In this document: positions 27,171 to 38,180 of the stretch, one piece after another
How the letters are laid out: every line of letters begins with the position of its first letter
Position numbering within the stretch: position 1 is the stretch's first letter
Assembly: GCA_009780825.1 (NCBI GenBank)
Contig: WQZH01000003.1
Location: 62,001 to 126,000 of the forward strand
DNA length: 64,000 nucleotides
Source of the DNA: Desulfobulbus sp.
GTDB lineage: Bacteria > Desulfobacterota > Desulfobulbia > Desulfobulbales > Desulfobulbaceae
Reading direction: 5' to 3'
Made by a program: the position numbers and the translations under genes
Notes under the pieces: generated by a model
Told to the model about the DNA's origin: nothing
The model's input: only the letters and a program-made list of their open reading frames with translations
Database searches by the model: none

Positions 27171-28052
27171 ATGCCTGGACTAAAGGACGTTAAAGAGAAG
27201 ATTAAGGGTGTTAAGAAAACCGCGCAGATTACCAAAGCCATGAACATGGTGGCTTCGGCCAAGTTGCGCGGCGCCCAGGAGAAAATGGAGCGCTTTCGCC
27301 CCTATGCCGGTAAATTTGCCGAAGCGATGCGCGATCTCTCCAGCGGCATGGAGGGCAGTGACCTGCCTCTGATGGAGGTCCGCGAGGTCAAAAAGGTGGA
27401 AATTGTAGTGGTCACCTCGGATCGCGGATTGTGCGGCAGCTTCAATGCCAACATCATTAAGACGGCCGAGCGGCTGCGTAAGCAGTATGAGGCCGAGGGG
27501 AAGATCGTCAGCTTTGTTACCGTCGGTAAAAAGGGAACGCAGGCGTTCAAGAGGAGCGGCAAATTGCGCGTTCAGTTCAACGATATCATGGGTTCCTTCC
27601 AAATGTTCAACGCGCGCGCGATTTCGCAGAACATCACCGCGGCCTTTCTCGATGGAGAAAGCGACCAGGTCGATATCGTGTATGGCCGCTTTCATTCCGT
27701 GGCGATCCAGAAGCCCGAACGGGAGGAACTGCTGCCGATCAAACCCATGATCGCTGATGAGGAAGACGCGCCTGTGCGGGCGGCAATGTCAGGTTCGTAT
27801 ACCTATGAGCCTGATCCAGAGGAGATCATGGAAGTGCTGCTGCCGCTCTTTCTCAATGTGCAGATATATCATGCCATGCTGGAGGTCGGTGCGAGTGAGC
27901 ATGCAGCCAGGATGACGGCTATGGATAACGCTACCAATGCATGCAAGGACATGATCACGCAATTGACTCGTCTGTACAACAAAGCGCGTCAGGCTGCGGT
28001 CACCAGCGAGCTGATGGATATTGTTGGCGGCGCCGAGGCGCTCAGAGGATAA
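27171..28052 (+). CDS. atpG: ATP synthase F1 subunit gamma
   Basis: A 293-residue central-shaft subunit. The N-terminal helix MPGLKDVKEKIKGVKKTAQITKAM and the C-terminal ARMTAMDNATNACKDMI helix make the rotating coiled coil; VVTSDRGLCGSFN in the middle is characteristic. It couples proton-driven rotation to ATP formation. Its position between alpha and beta is canonical. Confidence 0.97.
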   Translation: MPGLKDVKEKIKGVKKTAQITKAMNMVASAKLRGAQEKMERFRPYAGKFAEAMRDLSSGMEGSDLPLMEVREVKKVEIVVVTSDRGLCGSFNANIIKTAERLRKQYEAEGKIVSFVTVGKKGTQAFKRSGKLRVQFNDIMGSFQMFNARAISQNITAAFLDGESDQVDIVYGRFHSVAIQKPEREELLPIKPMIADEEDAPVRAAMSGSYTYEPDPEEIMEVLLPLFLNVQIYHAMLEVGASEHAARMTAMDNATNACKDMITQLTRLYNKARQAAVTSELMDIVGGAEALRG

Positions 28053-28056
28053 TTAG

Positions 28057-29520
<1,464 letters not shown>

Positions 29521-29550
29521 TCACGTCTACTCTGAAGTGAGGTAACGTCC

Positions 29551-29967
29551 ATGGCGCAAATTCATCTGGAAGTTGTCACACCCAACGGTGCCGTGGTCAG
29601 TGAAGATGTTGACATCGTCACTGCTCCCGGCGTGGGTGGTGAGTTCGGTGTGCTGGCCAATCATGCTCCCTTTTTGAGCACCATCAGAACAGGCACATTG
29701 AGCTTCAAGAAAGACCGGCTCACAAAATATCTGATGGTGACCGGAGGCTTCACCGAAGTGTCCAACAACAAGGTCACTTTTTTGGTGGAGAGTGCCGAGT
29801 ATGGTCAGGACATCGACGTGGAGCGGGCATTGCGGTCAAAAGAACGGGCTGAAAAACGGCTTCTTCAGGCGCAGCAGGCCGCTGAAAAGATTAACCGCGT
29901 TCGGGCTGAATCCGCGTTGCAGCGGGCCATAGCTCGTATTCATACTGCGGAACTGTCACGGTTCTGA
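29551..29967 (+). CDS. atpC: ATP synthase F1 subunit epsilon
   Basis: A 138-residue epsilon subunit with an N-terminal beta-barrel (IHLEVVTPNGAVVSEDVD; GEFGVLANHAPFLSTI) and a C-terminal two-helix domain rich in Arg, Glu and Ala that can inhibit ATP hydrolysis. It is the last gene of the operon; a strong terminator follows. The a and c subunit genes (atpB, atpE) are not in this window and probably lie elsewhere, as in related bacteria. Confidence 0.96.
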   Translation: MAQIHLEVVTPNGAVVSEDVDIVTAPGVGGEFGVLANHAPFLSTIRTGTLSFKKDRLTKYLMVTGGFTEVSNNKVTFLVESAEYGQDIDVERALRSKERAEKRLLQAQQAAEKINRVRAESALQRAIARIHTAELSRF

Positions 29968-29990
29968 TTGCATTCGTTTCCAGTTGCAAC

Positions 29991-30022
29991 AAAAAAGCCG
30001 CCCTTGCAAGGCGGCTTTTTTG
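29991..30022 (+). terminator. Bidirectional terminator after atpC
   Basis: AAAAAAGCCGCC-CTTGCAA-GGCGGCTTTTTTG is a classic GC-rich stem with A tract before and T tract after, placed 24 bases after the atpC stop. The symmetry allows it to end transcription from the minus-strand gene as well. Confidence 0.9.
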
Positions 30023-30127
30023 TTGGTGCATCGTCAGGCACGGCATGTGAACTTGGAGGCGAAATTTTTTTTTCAGGCCTGGCAAGGAAAACAGCTGGGT
30101 CCTATCGCGCCGGGGCTGGACACCAGC

Positions 30128-30529
30128 TCACTTTGCCCCTTGCAAGGCTGGGGATATATTTCTGTCTTTGAAAACTTTTCTTGCCACGCCGACGGCGTTG
30201 AGCACTTTGGGGAATCCGGTATAGGGTATGCATTGAATAAAAGTTTCAATGATTTTGTCGGGCGATATGCCGACATTCAAGGAAGCGTTTATATGAACTT
30301 CTAATTGCGGCTCACAGCCTCCGGCGGTCAATAGACTCACTATGGTAATCATTTCTCTTTCTTGCAAGGAAAGCCCGTCGCGGCAGTAAACATCCCCGAA
30401 GGCAAACTCGATGATATATCTTCCCACATCCGGCGCTATCCCCTCCAATGAGGCGATAACATTTTTTCCGGCATTCCCATCCACCTCGTTCAACCTTGCT
30501 GTACCTCTTTGCAAGCGTTCATTTTCCAT
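30128..30529 (-). CDS. Carboxymuconolactone decarboxylase-like protein
   Basis: A 133-residue protein of the CMD/AhpD-like fold. The core ERLQRGTARLNEVDG start and the EREMITIVSLLTAGGCEPQLEVHINASLNVG segment match the gamma-carboxymuconolactone decarboxylase subgroup, with His in EVHINA. There is no CxxC pair of the AhpD peroxidase type (the single Cys lies in AGGCEPQ), so a redox role is less likely. AGGAGG lies eight bases before ATG 30529. No aromatic-degradation genes are near; the function is unknown beyond the fold. Confidence 0.8.
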   Translation of the reverse strand: MENERLQRGTARLNEVDGNAGKNVIASLEGIAPDVGRYIIEFAFGDVYCRDGLSLQEREMITIVSLLTAGGCEPQLEVHINASLNVGISPDKIIETFIQCIPYTGFPKVLNAVGVARKVFKDRNISPALQGAK

Positions 30530-30646
30530 TGGCAAAGCCTCCTAATGGAAGGAAAGTTGTAATCTCTATCCTGGCGTGGGCATTTCCTCAGAGGAGGCCA
30601 ACTGCCGGCGAAATCGAAAAAACGCCTTGCCGATGTGTACCTCTTG

Positions 30647-32473
30647 TCACTGGGTGACGGCGGCGGTATGGCGATGGTCGACGTAGGCAGCTATGCCGGC
30701 GGCGAGGTGGCTGGCGATTTGATCGAGATATTGATCGTTGCGCAGGAGTTTTGCTTCTTCAGGATTGGTGATGAAGGAAATCTCAGCCAAGATTGCGGGC
30801 ATGTCAGCCCCGATCAAGACATAGAAAGGCGCCTGCTTGACGCCGAGATTGTGGCGCTTGTACCCACGGCCCAAACCTGAACTCAGGTTGGATTGGACAA
30901 ACTGCGCAAGCCGGGTTGATTCAACGACCTTGGAATTTTGCATCATGGTCGAGAGAATATTTTGCATCTCTCCGATGCTGTGCGTTGAGGTGGCATTTTC
31001 CAGTGCCGCGACGTGCATGGCATTGGCATCGGTGGCGAGGTTGAGGAAGTAGGTCTCAATACCGCTCTTGCCCTGATCTGAGTGGGCGTTGGTGTGAATC
31101 GAGATGAACAGATCGCTTTTTTGGGCATTGGCGATGGCAGTTCGCTCTTCCAGTGGGATGAATGCATCCTTGTTTCGGGTCAGCACCACCTCGTACTGAT
31201 AGGTTTCATTGAGTATTTTCGCGATTTTTTTTGAGAGGGCGAGGGTGATATCCTTTTCCTTGAGGCCAAAGGCCATTGCCCCTGGATCTTTGCCGCCGTG
31301 CCCTGGATCGATAACAATTTTACGGACCCCGAGTCCCAATTGTTGAGCCAGCGATAATTTCTCCCGGGATTTTTCCTTGCCGGCAAGAGACGTGCCCAGC
31401 GGCTGAGGGCTACGCTTCTTCTGTTCCGTGAGGCTGACAATTGGTGATCGTGTCTCGTTTATGGGGGGCTTGGCAGCAGCTTCTCGGACAATTTGCGGCG
31501 CAGCGGGAAGGGGAGGAGCCGCAGCCTTGGCGGGTTGCCCGACCACGGGGTTTGCTGTGCCGCCGCGGATATCGACGATGACCCTGAATGGATCCGGGAG
31601 ACTGAAAATTTTATATCCCGAGAAAGAGGTGAGGTCCAAAACAACCCGGGCGGTATCGCCATTGAGTTGATCCGACCGGATCGCCTTGAGGAAACCGGTC
31701 CGCACCAGAAATGGACGGCGGTTCTTTTGATCGATATAACTTTGACCGAGATCAATGGCGAGCTGGCGCTCCTGGTTATTGTTCTGGTTCAACACCTTGG
31801 CAGAAAAAGGCACAGGGGCATCAGGCTGAAGGACGATCCGGCAATAATCGTCCGAAGACCAGTATTTGACGGGAGTGAGAGCCGCGAGACGAGGCGGAGT
31901 CCGCGGTGCAGCCGCTTGCGCTGGTTGCGGTGTACCTAGTTTGGATTTTTGCGGTTGCTGGAGCCCGGCCTTGGCCTTTTTGACCTGGTCCCCTTGCGGA
32001 TAGACGGTCACAATTTTGAGATACAAATCGTTGACCAGGGATTCCTTGCCGGGGCTCATCCTGGCGCATTCCGCCGCTTCGTACAGGGCATCATCGGCAA
32101 GAGTATGACCAGGGTAGATGTCTGCCAAGTCGAGGAAGCTCTTCAAGGCGGCGTCCAGATCCTGGGGCATCTTGAAGAGATCGAAGGTGCGTCGATATGT
32201 TTTGCCGGCCATGAACAAACTGACCGGGCCAAGTTCTCTCGTGCGCTCGGACGTATGGATTGCGTGGAATCTTTGCGCGCATTTGATCCAGTTGTCATGA
32301 ACTTTGCCCAGAACAGGCTCATGCTCCAGACGCTCTGAAAAGTCCCTGGTCGCTTTGTATTGCTGCTCGGCGGTGGGTTGCTTGGTGGCTCCGATCTTGG
32401 TGACTTTAGGTGCCGAAAAAGCTGGCCCTGCCGTAACAATGAGCAGCAAGAACGCAATACATAGACGCGCCAT
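30647..32473 (-). CDS. N-acetylmuramoyl-L-alanine amidase with AMIN domain
   Basis: A cell-wall hydrolase of about 608 residues, exported through a signal peptide (MARLCIAFLLLIVTAGPAFSA). After a tetratricopeptide-like N-terminal region (DAALKSFLDLADIYPGHTLADDALYEAAECA) comes an AMIN domain (VKYWSSDDYCRIVLQPDA) that would target septal peptidoglycan, then a zinc Amidase_3 domain. Zinc/catalytic residues are visible: His in DPGHGGKDPG, Glu in FIPLEERT, His in SIHTNAH and Glu in LAEISFITN. It should cleave the amide between MurNAc and stem peptide in the periplasm during cell division. Start is uncertain: ATG 32473 gives the best signal peptide, with ATG 32524 as an alternative. Confidence 0.9.
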   Translation of the reverse strand: MARLCIAFLLLIVTAGPAFSAPKVTKIGATKQPTAEQQYKATRDFSERLEHEPVLGKVHDNWIKCAQRFHAIHTSERTRELGPVSLFMAGKTYRRTFDLFKMPQDLDAALKSFLDLADIYPGHTLADDALYEAAECARMSPGKESLVNDLYLKIVTVYPQGDQVKKAKAGLQQPQKSKLGTPQPAQAAAPRTPPRLAALTPVKYWSSDDYCRIVLQPDAPVPFSAKVLNQNNNQERQLAIDLGQSYIDQKNRRPFLVRTGFLKAIRSDQLNGDTARVVLDLTSFSGYKIFSLPDPFRVIVDIRGGTANPVVGQPAKAAAPPLPAAPQIVREAAAKPPINETRSPIVSLTEQKKRSPQPLGTSLAGKEKSREKLSLAQQLGLGVRKIVIDPGHGGKDPGAMAFGLKEKDITLALSKKIAKILNETYQYEVVLTRNKDAFIPLEERTAIANAQKSDLFISIHTNAHSDQGKSGIETYFLNLATDANAMHVAALENATSTHSIGEMQNILSTMMQNSKVVESTRLAQFVQSNLSSGLGRGYKRHNLGVKQAPFYVLIGADMPAILAEISFITNPEEAKLLRNDQYLDQIASHLAAGIAAYVDHRHTAAVTQ

Positions 32474-32756
32474 TCCCCTGAGTCGGGCAAAAGGCAGAAA
32501 GGTGAATAGCGTCGTCAAGGGCATGGCAGGCGTATGGACTATGTTGCTAATTGTTTGAAACAATTGATAATTTAAAAATCAGTCTCAGGGGAGACGCTAA
32601 CAATGTATCAATATTGTATATACCATACAGTATTTACGCATAAAGGTAAAATAAATTGTACTTTATTGGGTTGAGGTTAAAAAAATTTAAACGACGGTCG
32701 GCAAATGCGTGCAGGCAATACGGTGTGCCCAAGGGAAAGAGGGCAGGAATGGCGGC

Positions 32757-35429
32757 TCAGTGGCCGGTGGGACCAAGGGTGGCGAGAGTCTGGTAGAGAA
32801 GATCAAGCGCTTGTTTAGGACTGAGTTCGTCGGGGTTGATCGAGGCCAGCAACGAGAGAGCGGGGTGGGTTGGCGGTGCAAACAGCGGGAGCTGGCGGGG
32901 GAAATTTTTTTTGCTCTTTTTACCCGCGGCGATAGTTGGTTGCCCTTGCAGGTTAAATTCGCCCATCTCGATATTTCTTAGGATTTCATAGGCGCGGGTG
33001 ATGACATGTGCGGGTACGCCGGCAAGAGAAGCCACCTGGATGCCGTAGCTGCGGTTGGTGGCCCCTTTGACCAGCTTATGGAGAAAGATGATGGTGTTGT
33101 TCCATTCTTTGACCGCAATCGAATAGTTCTGGATCTTGGCGTTTGTCGCCGCCAAGTCAGTCAATTCATGGTAATGCGTGGCAAAAAGGGTTTTGATGCC
33201 CATGTCATTCTTCTGGGCCAGTTCTTCCGCCACGGCCCAGGCGATAGCCAGGCCATCGTAGGTTGAGGTGCCCCTGCCAATCTCGTCGAGGATGACCAGA
33301 CTGTTTTCCGTGGCGTTGTTTAAAATGTTGGCAGTTTCGTTCATCTCAACCATGAAGGTCGACTGGCCGCGCCGCAGATCGTCCATGGCTCCGACCCGGG
33401 TGAAAATGCGGTCCACCAGGCAGATGTCCGCCGACTCAGCCGGGACGAAGCTGCCGAGATGGGCCATGAGGACAATCAGGGCGGTTTGACGCAATACCGT
33501 CGATTTTCCGGCCATATTGGGGCCGGTGATGATCAGGATCTCGTTCTGTCCTTGATCGAGATGCACATCATTGGGCACGAAGCGACCAGGTTCCAGGGAA
33601 CGTTCGATGACCGGGTGCCGTCCTTCGGTGATAGTGATGGCGCGGTCATTGGTGATCGTCGGTCGGCAGTAACGATGTCGGTGCGCCAGTTCGGCGAGGC
33701 AGGCAAGCGCATCGATCCGGGCCAGCAGGTCGGCAACGGCCAGTAACCGCTGATTGTGCTCGACGAGTTGTCCCCTTACCTGCAGGAAAAGGTCGTATTC
33801 GAGCGCAAGCCGCCGTTCCTGGGCGGTAGCGATAGAATCCTCCAGATCCTTGAGTTCGGGAGTGATGAAACGTTCGGCGTTGACCAGGGTTTGTTTGCGG
33901 ATGAAATAATCGGGAAGGGCCTCCGCCTGGCTACGGCTCACCTCGAAGTAGTACCCGAAGACTTTGTTGTAGCCGACCTTGAGCTTGGTCAGGCCGGAAC
34001 GTTCACGTTCACTGTTTTCCAAGGCGAGGATCAGTTGCCTGCCGTCGCGGAGCAATACCAGGAGCCGGTCGAGCTCGGCGTTGTATCCTTCCTTGATCAG
34101 GGTGCCTTCCCGCAGACTGATCGGAGCATCGTCGCGGATGGCGGCATCTATGAGCTGATGGAGGTCGGCCAGGGGATCGAATGCAGCGGCCATGGTCTGC
34201 AGGAGAGGAGCGGCGCAGCCGGCCAGCAAGGTATGGAGGGCTGGCAACTGTGCCAGGGAGATTTTGATGGCGATCATGTCGCGGGCATTGCCGTGGCCGA
34301 GCACCAGGCGGCTGCATAACCGTTCGAGGTCGTACATCGAGTCGAGCAGATCACGCATGGCAGCCCTGATATCGGATCGCTGAATCAGGTCCTGTACGCT
34401 GGTCAGCCGAGCCTCGATCTGTTCTTTCTCTTGCAATGGGAACAACAGCCAGCGGCGGAGCAGGCGGGCGCCCATGGGCGTGGTGGTCCGGTCCAGCACG
34501 GCAAGCAGCGATCCTTCCCGCTGGCCGCCTACCAGCGTCTCAGTCAATTCCAGATTGCGGCGGGAAGCGTCGTCGATGATCAGGTAGCCGCCATGGTTGA
34601 GGGGGCTGAGTTGCTTGATATGGGAAAGGTCGGATTTTTGCGTCTCCTTGAGGTACAGCAGCAAGGCGCCGGCGGCGTTGATGGCGGCGGTGTAGGAAGC
34701 GCAGCCGAATCCGGCCAGGCTGGTGGTGCGGAAATGCTCGGTGAGGGCTACAAGGGCCGACCGGGGATCGAAGTGCAGGTCCGGCCGGGCGGTCAGGCAG
34801 AGCTGTCCCAGATGAGCGGTGATTTGCTCCGTCAATCCGGCCAGTTCATCCATCTCGGATTGCGGCAAGAGCAATTCCGCGGGCCGCAACCGGGTGAATG
34901 CGTCGATCAGGGGGGTAGGGTCTCCTGTGGCGAAGACAACCTCGCTGATCTGAAAGCGGCCGGTGGAAATATCGACCACCGCCAGTCCGGCCAGCGTTTC
35001 TTTCGTCGATTTGCGCTGGAACGACGCGGCGCAGACATAACAGTCCGATTTGGCGTCAAGGAGCTGGTCGTCGGTGGTTACTCCCGGGCTGACCACCCGG
35101 ACCACTTCCCTGCGGACAATCCCCTTGGCCTGCTTGGGATCCTCGACCTGTTCACACAGGGCGACCCGGTATCCGGCCTTGATCATCCGGCCCAGATAGC
35201 CGGTCACCGCATGAAAGGGCACCCCGCACATCGGGATCTTGTTTTCGTCGTCTTTGGCGCTACGCGAAGTCAGGGTAATGCCCAGAATTTTGGCGGCTGT
35301 CACCGCGTCATCAAAAAACATCTCATAGAAATCACCCATGCGATAAAAGAGGATAGTATCCAGATACTGTTCCTTGATCTCCAGATACTGCTGGAGCATG
35401 GGGGTGATTTTGGGCGGAGCTGCATTCAT
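32757..35429 (-). CDS. mutS: DNA mismatch repair protein MutS
   Basis: An 890-residue MutS. The mismatch-reading Phe-x-Glu is in MGDFYEMFFDDA near residue 35; the ABC-type ATPase has Walker A GPNMAGKSTVLRQ (near 620) and Walker B LVILDEIGRGTSTYDG (near 700). It recognises mispairs and recruits MutL. It is the last of three minus-strand genes with 4-base overlaps (phosphodiesterase, HIT protein, mutS), so it is likely cotranscribed with them. mutL is not in the window. Confidence 0.97.
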   Translation of the reverse strand: MNAAPPKITPMLQQYLEIKEQYLDTILFYRMGDFYEMFFDDAVTAAKILGITLTSRSAKDDENKIPMCGVPFHAVTGYLGRMIKAGYRVALCEQVEDPKQAKGIVRREVVRVVSPGVTTDDQLLDAKSDCYVCAASFQRKSTKETLAGLAVVDISTGRFQISEVVFATGDPTPLIDAFTRLRPAELLLPQSEMDELAGLTEQITAHLGQLCLTARPDLHFDPRSALVALTEHFRTTSLAGFGCASYTAAINAAGALLLYLKETQKSDLSHIKQLSPLNHGGYLIIDDASRRNLELTETLVGGQREGSLLAVLDRTTTPMGARLLRRWLLFPLQEKEQIEARLTSVQDLIQRSDIRAAMRDLLDSMYDLERLCSRLVLGHGNARDMIAIKISLAQLPALHTLLAGCAAPLLQTMAAAFDPLADLHQLIDAAIRDDAPISLREGTLIKEGYNAELDRLLVLLRDGRQLILALENSERERSGLTKLKVGYNKVFGYYFEVSRSQAEALPDYFIRKQTLVNAERFITPELKDLEDSIATAQERRLALEYDLFLQVRGQLVEHNQRLLAVADLLARIDALACLAELAHRHRYCRPTITNDRAITITEGRHPVIERSLEPGRFVPNDVHLDQGQNEILIITGPNMAGKSTVLRQTALIVLMAHLGSFVPAESADICLVDRIFTRVGAMDDLRRGQSTFMVEMNETANILNNATENSLVILDEIGRGTSTYDGLAIAWAVAEELAQKNDMGIKTLFATHYHELTDLAATNAKIQNYSIAVKEWNNTIIFLHKLVKGATNRSYGIQVASLAGVPAHVITRAYEILRNIEMGEFNLQGQPTIAAGKKSKKNFPRQLPLFAPPTHPALSLLASINPDELSPKQALDLLYQTLATLGPTGH

Positions 35430-35932
35430 GGGGCAGAAGATGGGGGCAGGGCCAGAAAATCTGGAGCGAGCATATCAAATGTTCGCTCGATATGCTGAGG
35501 AATGGTACGGATTTCAGCGCACACGGTCATGAAATTGTGATCGTCCTGCCAACGAGGCACGAGGTGAAAGTGGAGATGGTCGGCAATGCCGGCGCCGGCT
35601 ACGGTGCCCAGATTGAGGCCGATGTTGATGCCGTCTGGATGCAGATGACGCCGGAGTATGGTGCAGCAGGCGGCGAGCATGGTCATCAGCCGGTAGTTCT
35701 CATCTGGAGCGAGATCGGTGAGATCGGCCAGGTGCCGACGGGGTGCCAGGAGCAGATGGCCGTTGGCATACGGAAACCGGTTCAAGAGGACGACGGTCAG
35801 CGCATCACGGCAAAGCAGCAGGTGCGCCTTATCCTGCGCCATGGTGCCAGGTGGTTCGAACAGGCAACCGCTCGCCTTTGGCGCCGTGCCAAGGATGTGC
35901 TCCATCCTCCATGGAGTCCACAGTGTCTTCAT
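35426..35932 (-). CDS. HIT family nucleotide hydrolase/transferase
   Basis: A 168-residue protein with the histidine-triad motif HLHFHLVPRW near residue 118, where the middle His attacks the nucleotide phosphate. MKTLWTPWRMEHI at the N terminus and NRFPYANGHLLLAPRRH are typical of the Ap4A-phosphorylase-like HIT subgroup found next to housekeeping genes in many bacteria. Substrate is probably a dinucleoside polyphosphate or nucleoside phosphoramidate. It overlaps mutS and the phosphodiesterase by four bases each. Confidence 0.9.
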   Translation of the reverse strand: MKTLWTPWRMEHILGTAPKASGCLFEPPGTMAQDKAHLLLCRDALTVVLLNRFPYANGHLLLAPRRHLADLTDLAPDENYRLMTMLAACCTILRRHLHPDGINIGLNLGTVAGAGIADHLHFHLVPRWQDDHNFMTVCAEIRTIPQHIERTFDMLAPDFLALPPSSAP

Positions 35933-36423
35933 CGGATCAAAGGAACGGTAACGATCCGGGCGGTGAGTTTTTCGCCTGCTTCGAGCACGGCAAAGGTTCC
36001 CGGTGCGCCATAGGGTCCTGTGGAACGGAATGTGCCCGGGTTGAGGAAAAGGGTCGTGTCGATGCGATGACAGACCGGCCGATGGGTGTGGCCGTAGATG
36101 ATGCAGTCGGCCTCGGGGAAGAGATGCCAGAGCGCGTTCTCGATATCGGGCCCCAGCCGGGCACCATGCGTCAGACCAATGGTGAATTGACCCAAGGCAA
36201 ATTGCATTTGCTCTGGATGGCGGGCGCAGGTCTCGCCGTCACACATATTGCCGTGGACCGCATACACGGTCTTGCCGCGGAAAGCCTCCAGGACTGGCAG
36301 CGCCGTCAGGTCGCCGACATGGATGATGGCTTCGCAATCTGCAAAGCAATCCGCAACCTGCCGGGTGAACAGGTCATCGGGTCGGCTGAGATGGGTGTCG
36401 GAGAGAACGCCTGCGCGGATCAT
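35929..36423 (-). CDS. Calcineurin-like metallophosphodiesterase, YfcE/MJ0936 type
   Basis: A 164-residue compact metallophosphoesterase. All motifs are present: GVLSDTHL (Asp, His), IIHVGDLT (Gly-Asp), VHGNMCD (Gly-Asn-Cys), and YGHTHRP near residue 115. It hydrolyses phosphodiesters with two divalent metals in the cytoplasm; natural substrates of this subgroup are not settled. It is the first gene of the HIT-mutS run. Confidence 0.9.
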   Translation of the reverse strand: MIRAGVLSDTHLSRPDDLFTRQVADCFADCEAIIHVGDLTALPVLEAFRGKTVYAVHGNMCDGETCARHPEQMQFALGQFTIGLTHGARLGPDIENALWHLFPEADCIIYGHTHRPVCHRIDTTLFLNPGTFRSTGPYGAPGTFAVLEAGEKLTARIVTVPLIR

Positions 36424-36457
36424 TGGCTATGGTGCGGTCTTGGGATGGAGATCATGC

Positions 36458-36486
36458 TTGTCAATGTGCTACTCTATAAATATTAC
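36458..36486 (+). promoter_or_regulatory. Candidate efp promoter
   Basis: TTGTCA, a 17-base spacer and TATTAC give a reasonable sigma-70-type promoter 148 bases before efp. The overlapping TATAAA within the spacer makes the exact -10 uncertain. Confidence 0.4.
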
Positions 36487-36633
36487 AGAACGAACACAAG
36501 CAAAGACCGTTCCCATACGGTACGTTTTGCCTGGGGCACAGGAAATAGTTGCGAAAAAAACCATGGTTCTGTATTCTAAAAAATTTATATAAAAAATAAT
36601 CGATTGATAAGAAAAAGAGCAAAGGACGAATCC

Positions 36634-37197
36634 ATGTACACAGCATCCGATCTGCGCAAGGGCCTGAAAATCCAAATTGATGGTGAGCCCTACATTGTCA
36701 CCGAGTTCGATTTCTCCAAGCCCGGCAAGGGGCAAGCCTTGTATCGGACCAAGATGCGGAACATGATCACCGGCATTCAATTCACCCAAACCTACCGCTC
36801 CAACGACAAATTCGAGCGCCCGAACCTCGAAGAACGGAAGATGCAGTTTTTGTATGCCCAGGATGACGCATACCACTTTATGGATACGTCCTCCTACGAG
36901 CAGATTTTTCTGAGCAGGGAGCAACTGGGCGACAATCTGAATTTTCTGGTCGACAATATGGAAGTGGAAGTGTTGTTTTTTGGGGAACGGGCCATTGATA
37001 TCACCTTGCCCACCTTTGTCAACCTCGAGGTAACGGTGGCCGACCCCTGGGCCAAGGGAGATACCTCCGGTTCAGACACCAAACCCGTGACCGTGCAGAC
37101 CGGCTTTCAGCTCCAGGTGCCGCCTTTTGTCGAAAAAGGCGATAAAATCCAGATTGATACAAGAACGGGCGCCTATATTACCCGGGTGAAAGAATAA
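36634..37197 (+). CDS. efp: Translation elongation factor P
   Basis: A 187-residue three-domain EF-P that relieves ribosome stalling at polyproline. The modified lysine is in the FDFSKPGKGQALYRTK loop (near residue 34). The C-terminal OB domain ends GDKIQIDTRTGAYITRVKE. ATG 36634 is the family start; the longer ORF start adds ten unrelated residues. The lysine modification enzyme gene epmA starts seven bases after its stop, which predicts beta-lysylation of this EF-P. The polyproline-rich tyrosine kinase encoded 4 kb away would be a natural client. Confidence 0.97.
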   Translation: MYTASDLRKGLKIQIDGEPYIVTEFDFSKPGKGQALYRTKMRNMITGIQFTQTYRSNDKFERPNLEERKMQFLYAQDDAYHFMDTSSYEQIFLSREQLGDNLNFLVDNMEVEVLFFGERAIDITLPTFVNLEVTVADPWAKGDTSGSDTKPVTVQTGFQLQVPPFVEKGDKIQIDTRTGAYITRVKE

Positions 37198-37203
37198 TTC
37201 GGC

Positions 37204-38124
37204 ATGCTTTCCCCTGCGGGGCTGAGGCTGCGATCCGACCTGTTGCAGGCCATTCGTTTGTTTTTTCTCAAACGTGGTTACATCGAGGTCGATACCCCGT
37301 TGCGGCTTCCAGCCCTGATCCCTGAATCCCACCTTATTCCTTTCGCCAGCGAGGGCGCTTTCCTGCATACTTCGCCGGAATTGTGCATGAAGCGGCTGCT
37401 TGCCAATGGATGTGACCGTATTTTTCAGATTTGTCACTGTTTCCGCAAGGAAGAGCGCGGACGGCTGCATCAGGCGGAATTCACCATGCTCGAGTGGTAC
37501 CACAAGGGATGGGATTATTTTGACTTAATGCGGCAATGCGAGGAACTGATCGTGCAGGTAGCGCAGAGCTTGCCCAGCTGCGCGGGCCTTGTGGAGGGCA
37601 ATGGCCTGCGCTGGGGAGATGCCCTGGTGAAGCTGGCCCCGCCATGGGAACGGTTGACGGTTGCCGAGGCTTTTCAGCGTTATGCCGATGTTGCGGTCAC
37701 GAAAGCGGTACGAACCGGCAGTTTCGACGAGATCCTGGTTACTGAGGTCGAACCTAATCTGGGAGTGGATCGACCGGTCTTCCTCTATGATTACCCCGCC
37801 GAACAGGGGGCGTCGCTCGCCCGGAGGAAGCGGGAAAACCCAGCAGTGGCGGAGCGGTTTGAGCTCTATATCGCTGGAGTCGAACTGGCGAACGGTTTTT
37901 CCGAGCTGGTCGATCCGCTGGAGCAACGGCAGCGCTTCCAACGGGAAATCGAGAATGTGCACCGGGCGGGAAGGACAGCCGAGATGCCGGAAAAGTTGCT
38001 CGCGGAACTGAGCCAGGTGGGCGAAACGGCGGGCATTGCCTTGGGGGTGGACCGCTTGTGCATGCTGTTGATGGGGCACACTGACATAGCCCAGACAGTG
38101 CCATTATTTTTTGAAGAATTGTAA
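37204..38124 (+). CDS. epmA: EF-P beta-lysylation protein EpmA
   Basis: A 306-residue paralogue of the class II lysyl-tRNA synthetase catalytic domain without the anticodon-binding domain (also called GenX, PoxA or YjeA). Motif 2 is FQICHCFRKEERGRLHQAEFTMLEW, motif 3 is GIALGVDRLCMLLMG near the C terminus. It attaches beta-lysine to EF-P Lys34. Beta-lysine is made by the lysine aminomutase EpmB, which is not in this window. Direct adjacency to efp strongly supports function. Confidence 0.95.
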   Translation: MLSPAGLRLRSDLLQAIRLFFLKRGYIEVDTPLRLPALIPESHLIPFASEGAFLHTSPELCMKRLLANGCDRIFQICHCFRKEERGRLHQAEFTMLEWYHKGWDYFDLMRQCEELIVQVAQSLPSCAGLVEGNGLRWGDALVKLAPPWERLTVAEAFQRYADVAVTKAVRTGSFDEILVTEVEPNLGVDRPVFLYDYPAEQGASLARRKRENPAVAERFELYIAGVELANGFSELVDPLEQRQRFQREIENVHRAGRTAEMPEKLLAELSQVGETAGIALGVDRLCMLLMGHTDIAQTVPLFFEEL

Positions 38125-38180
38125 CCTGTTGCCCTTGTTTTTTTTTCTCTTTCTACTACCATAAATAAGCGCCTGGAAGA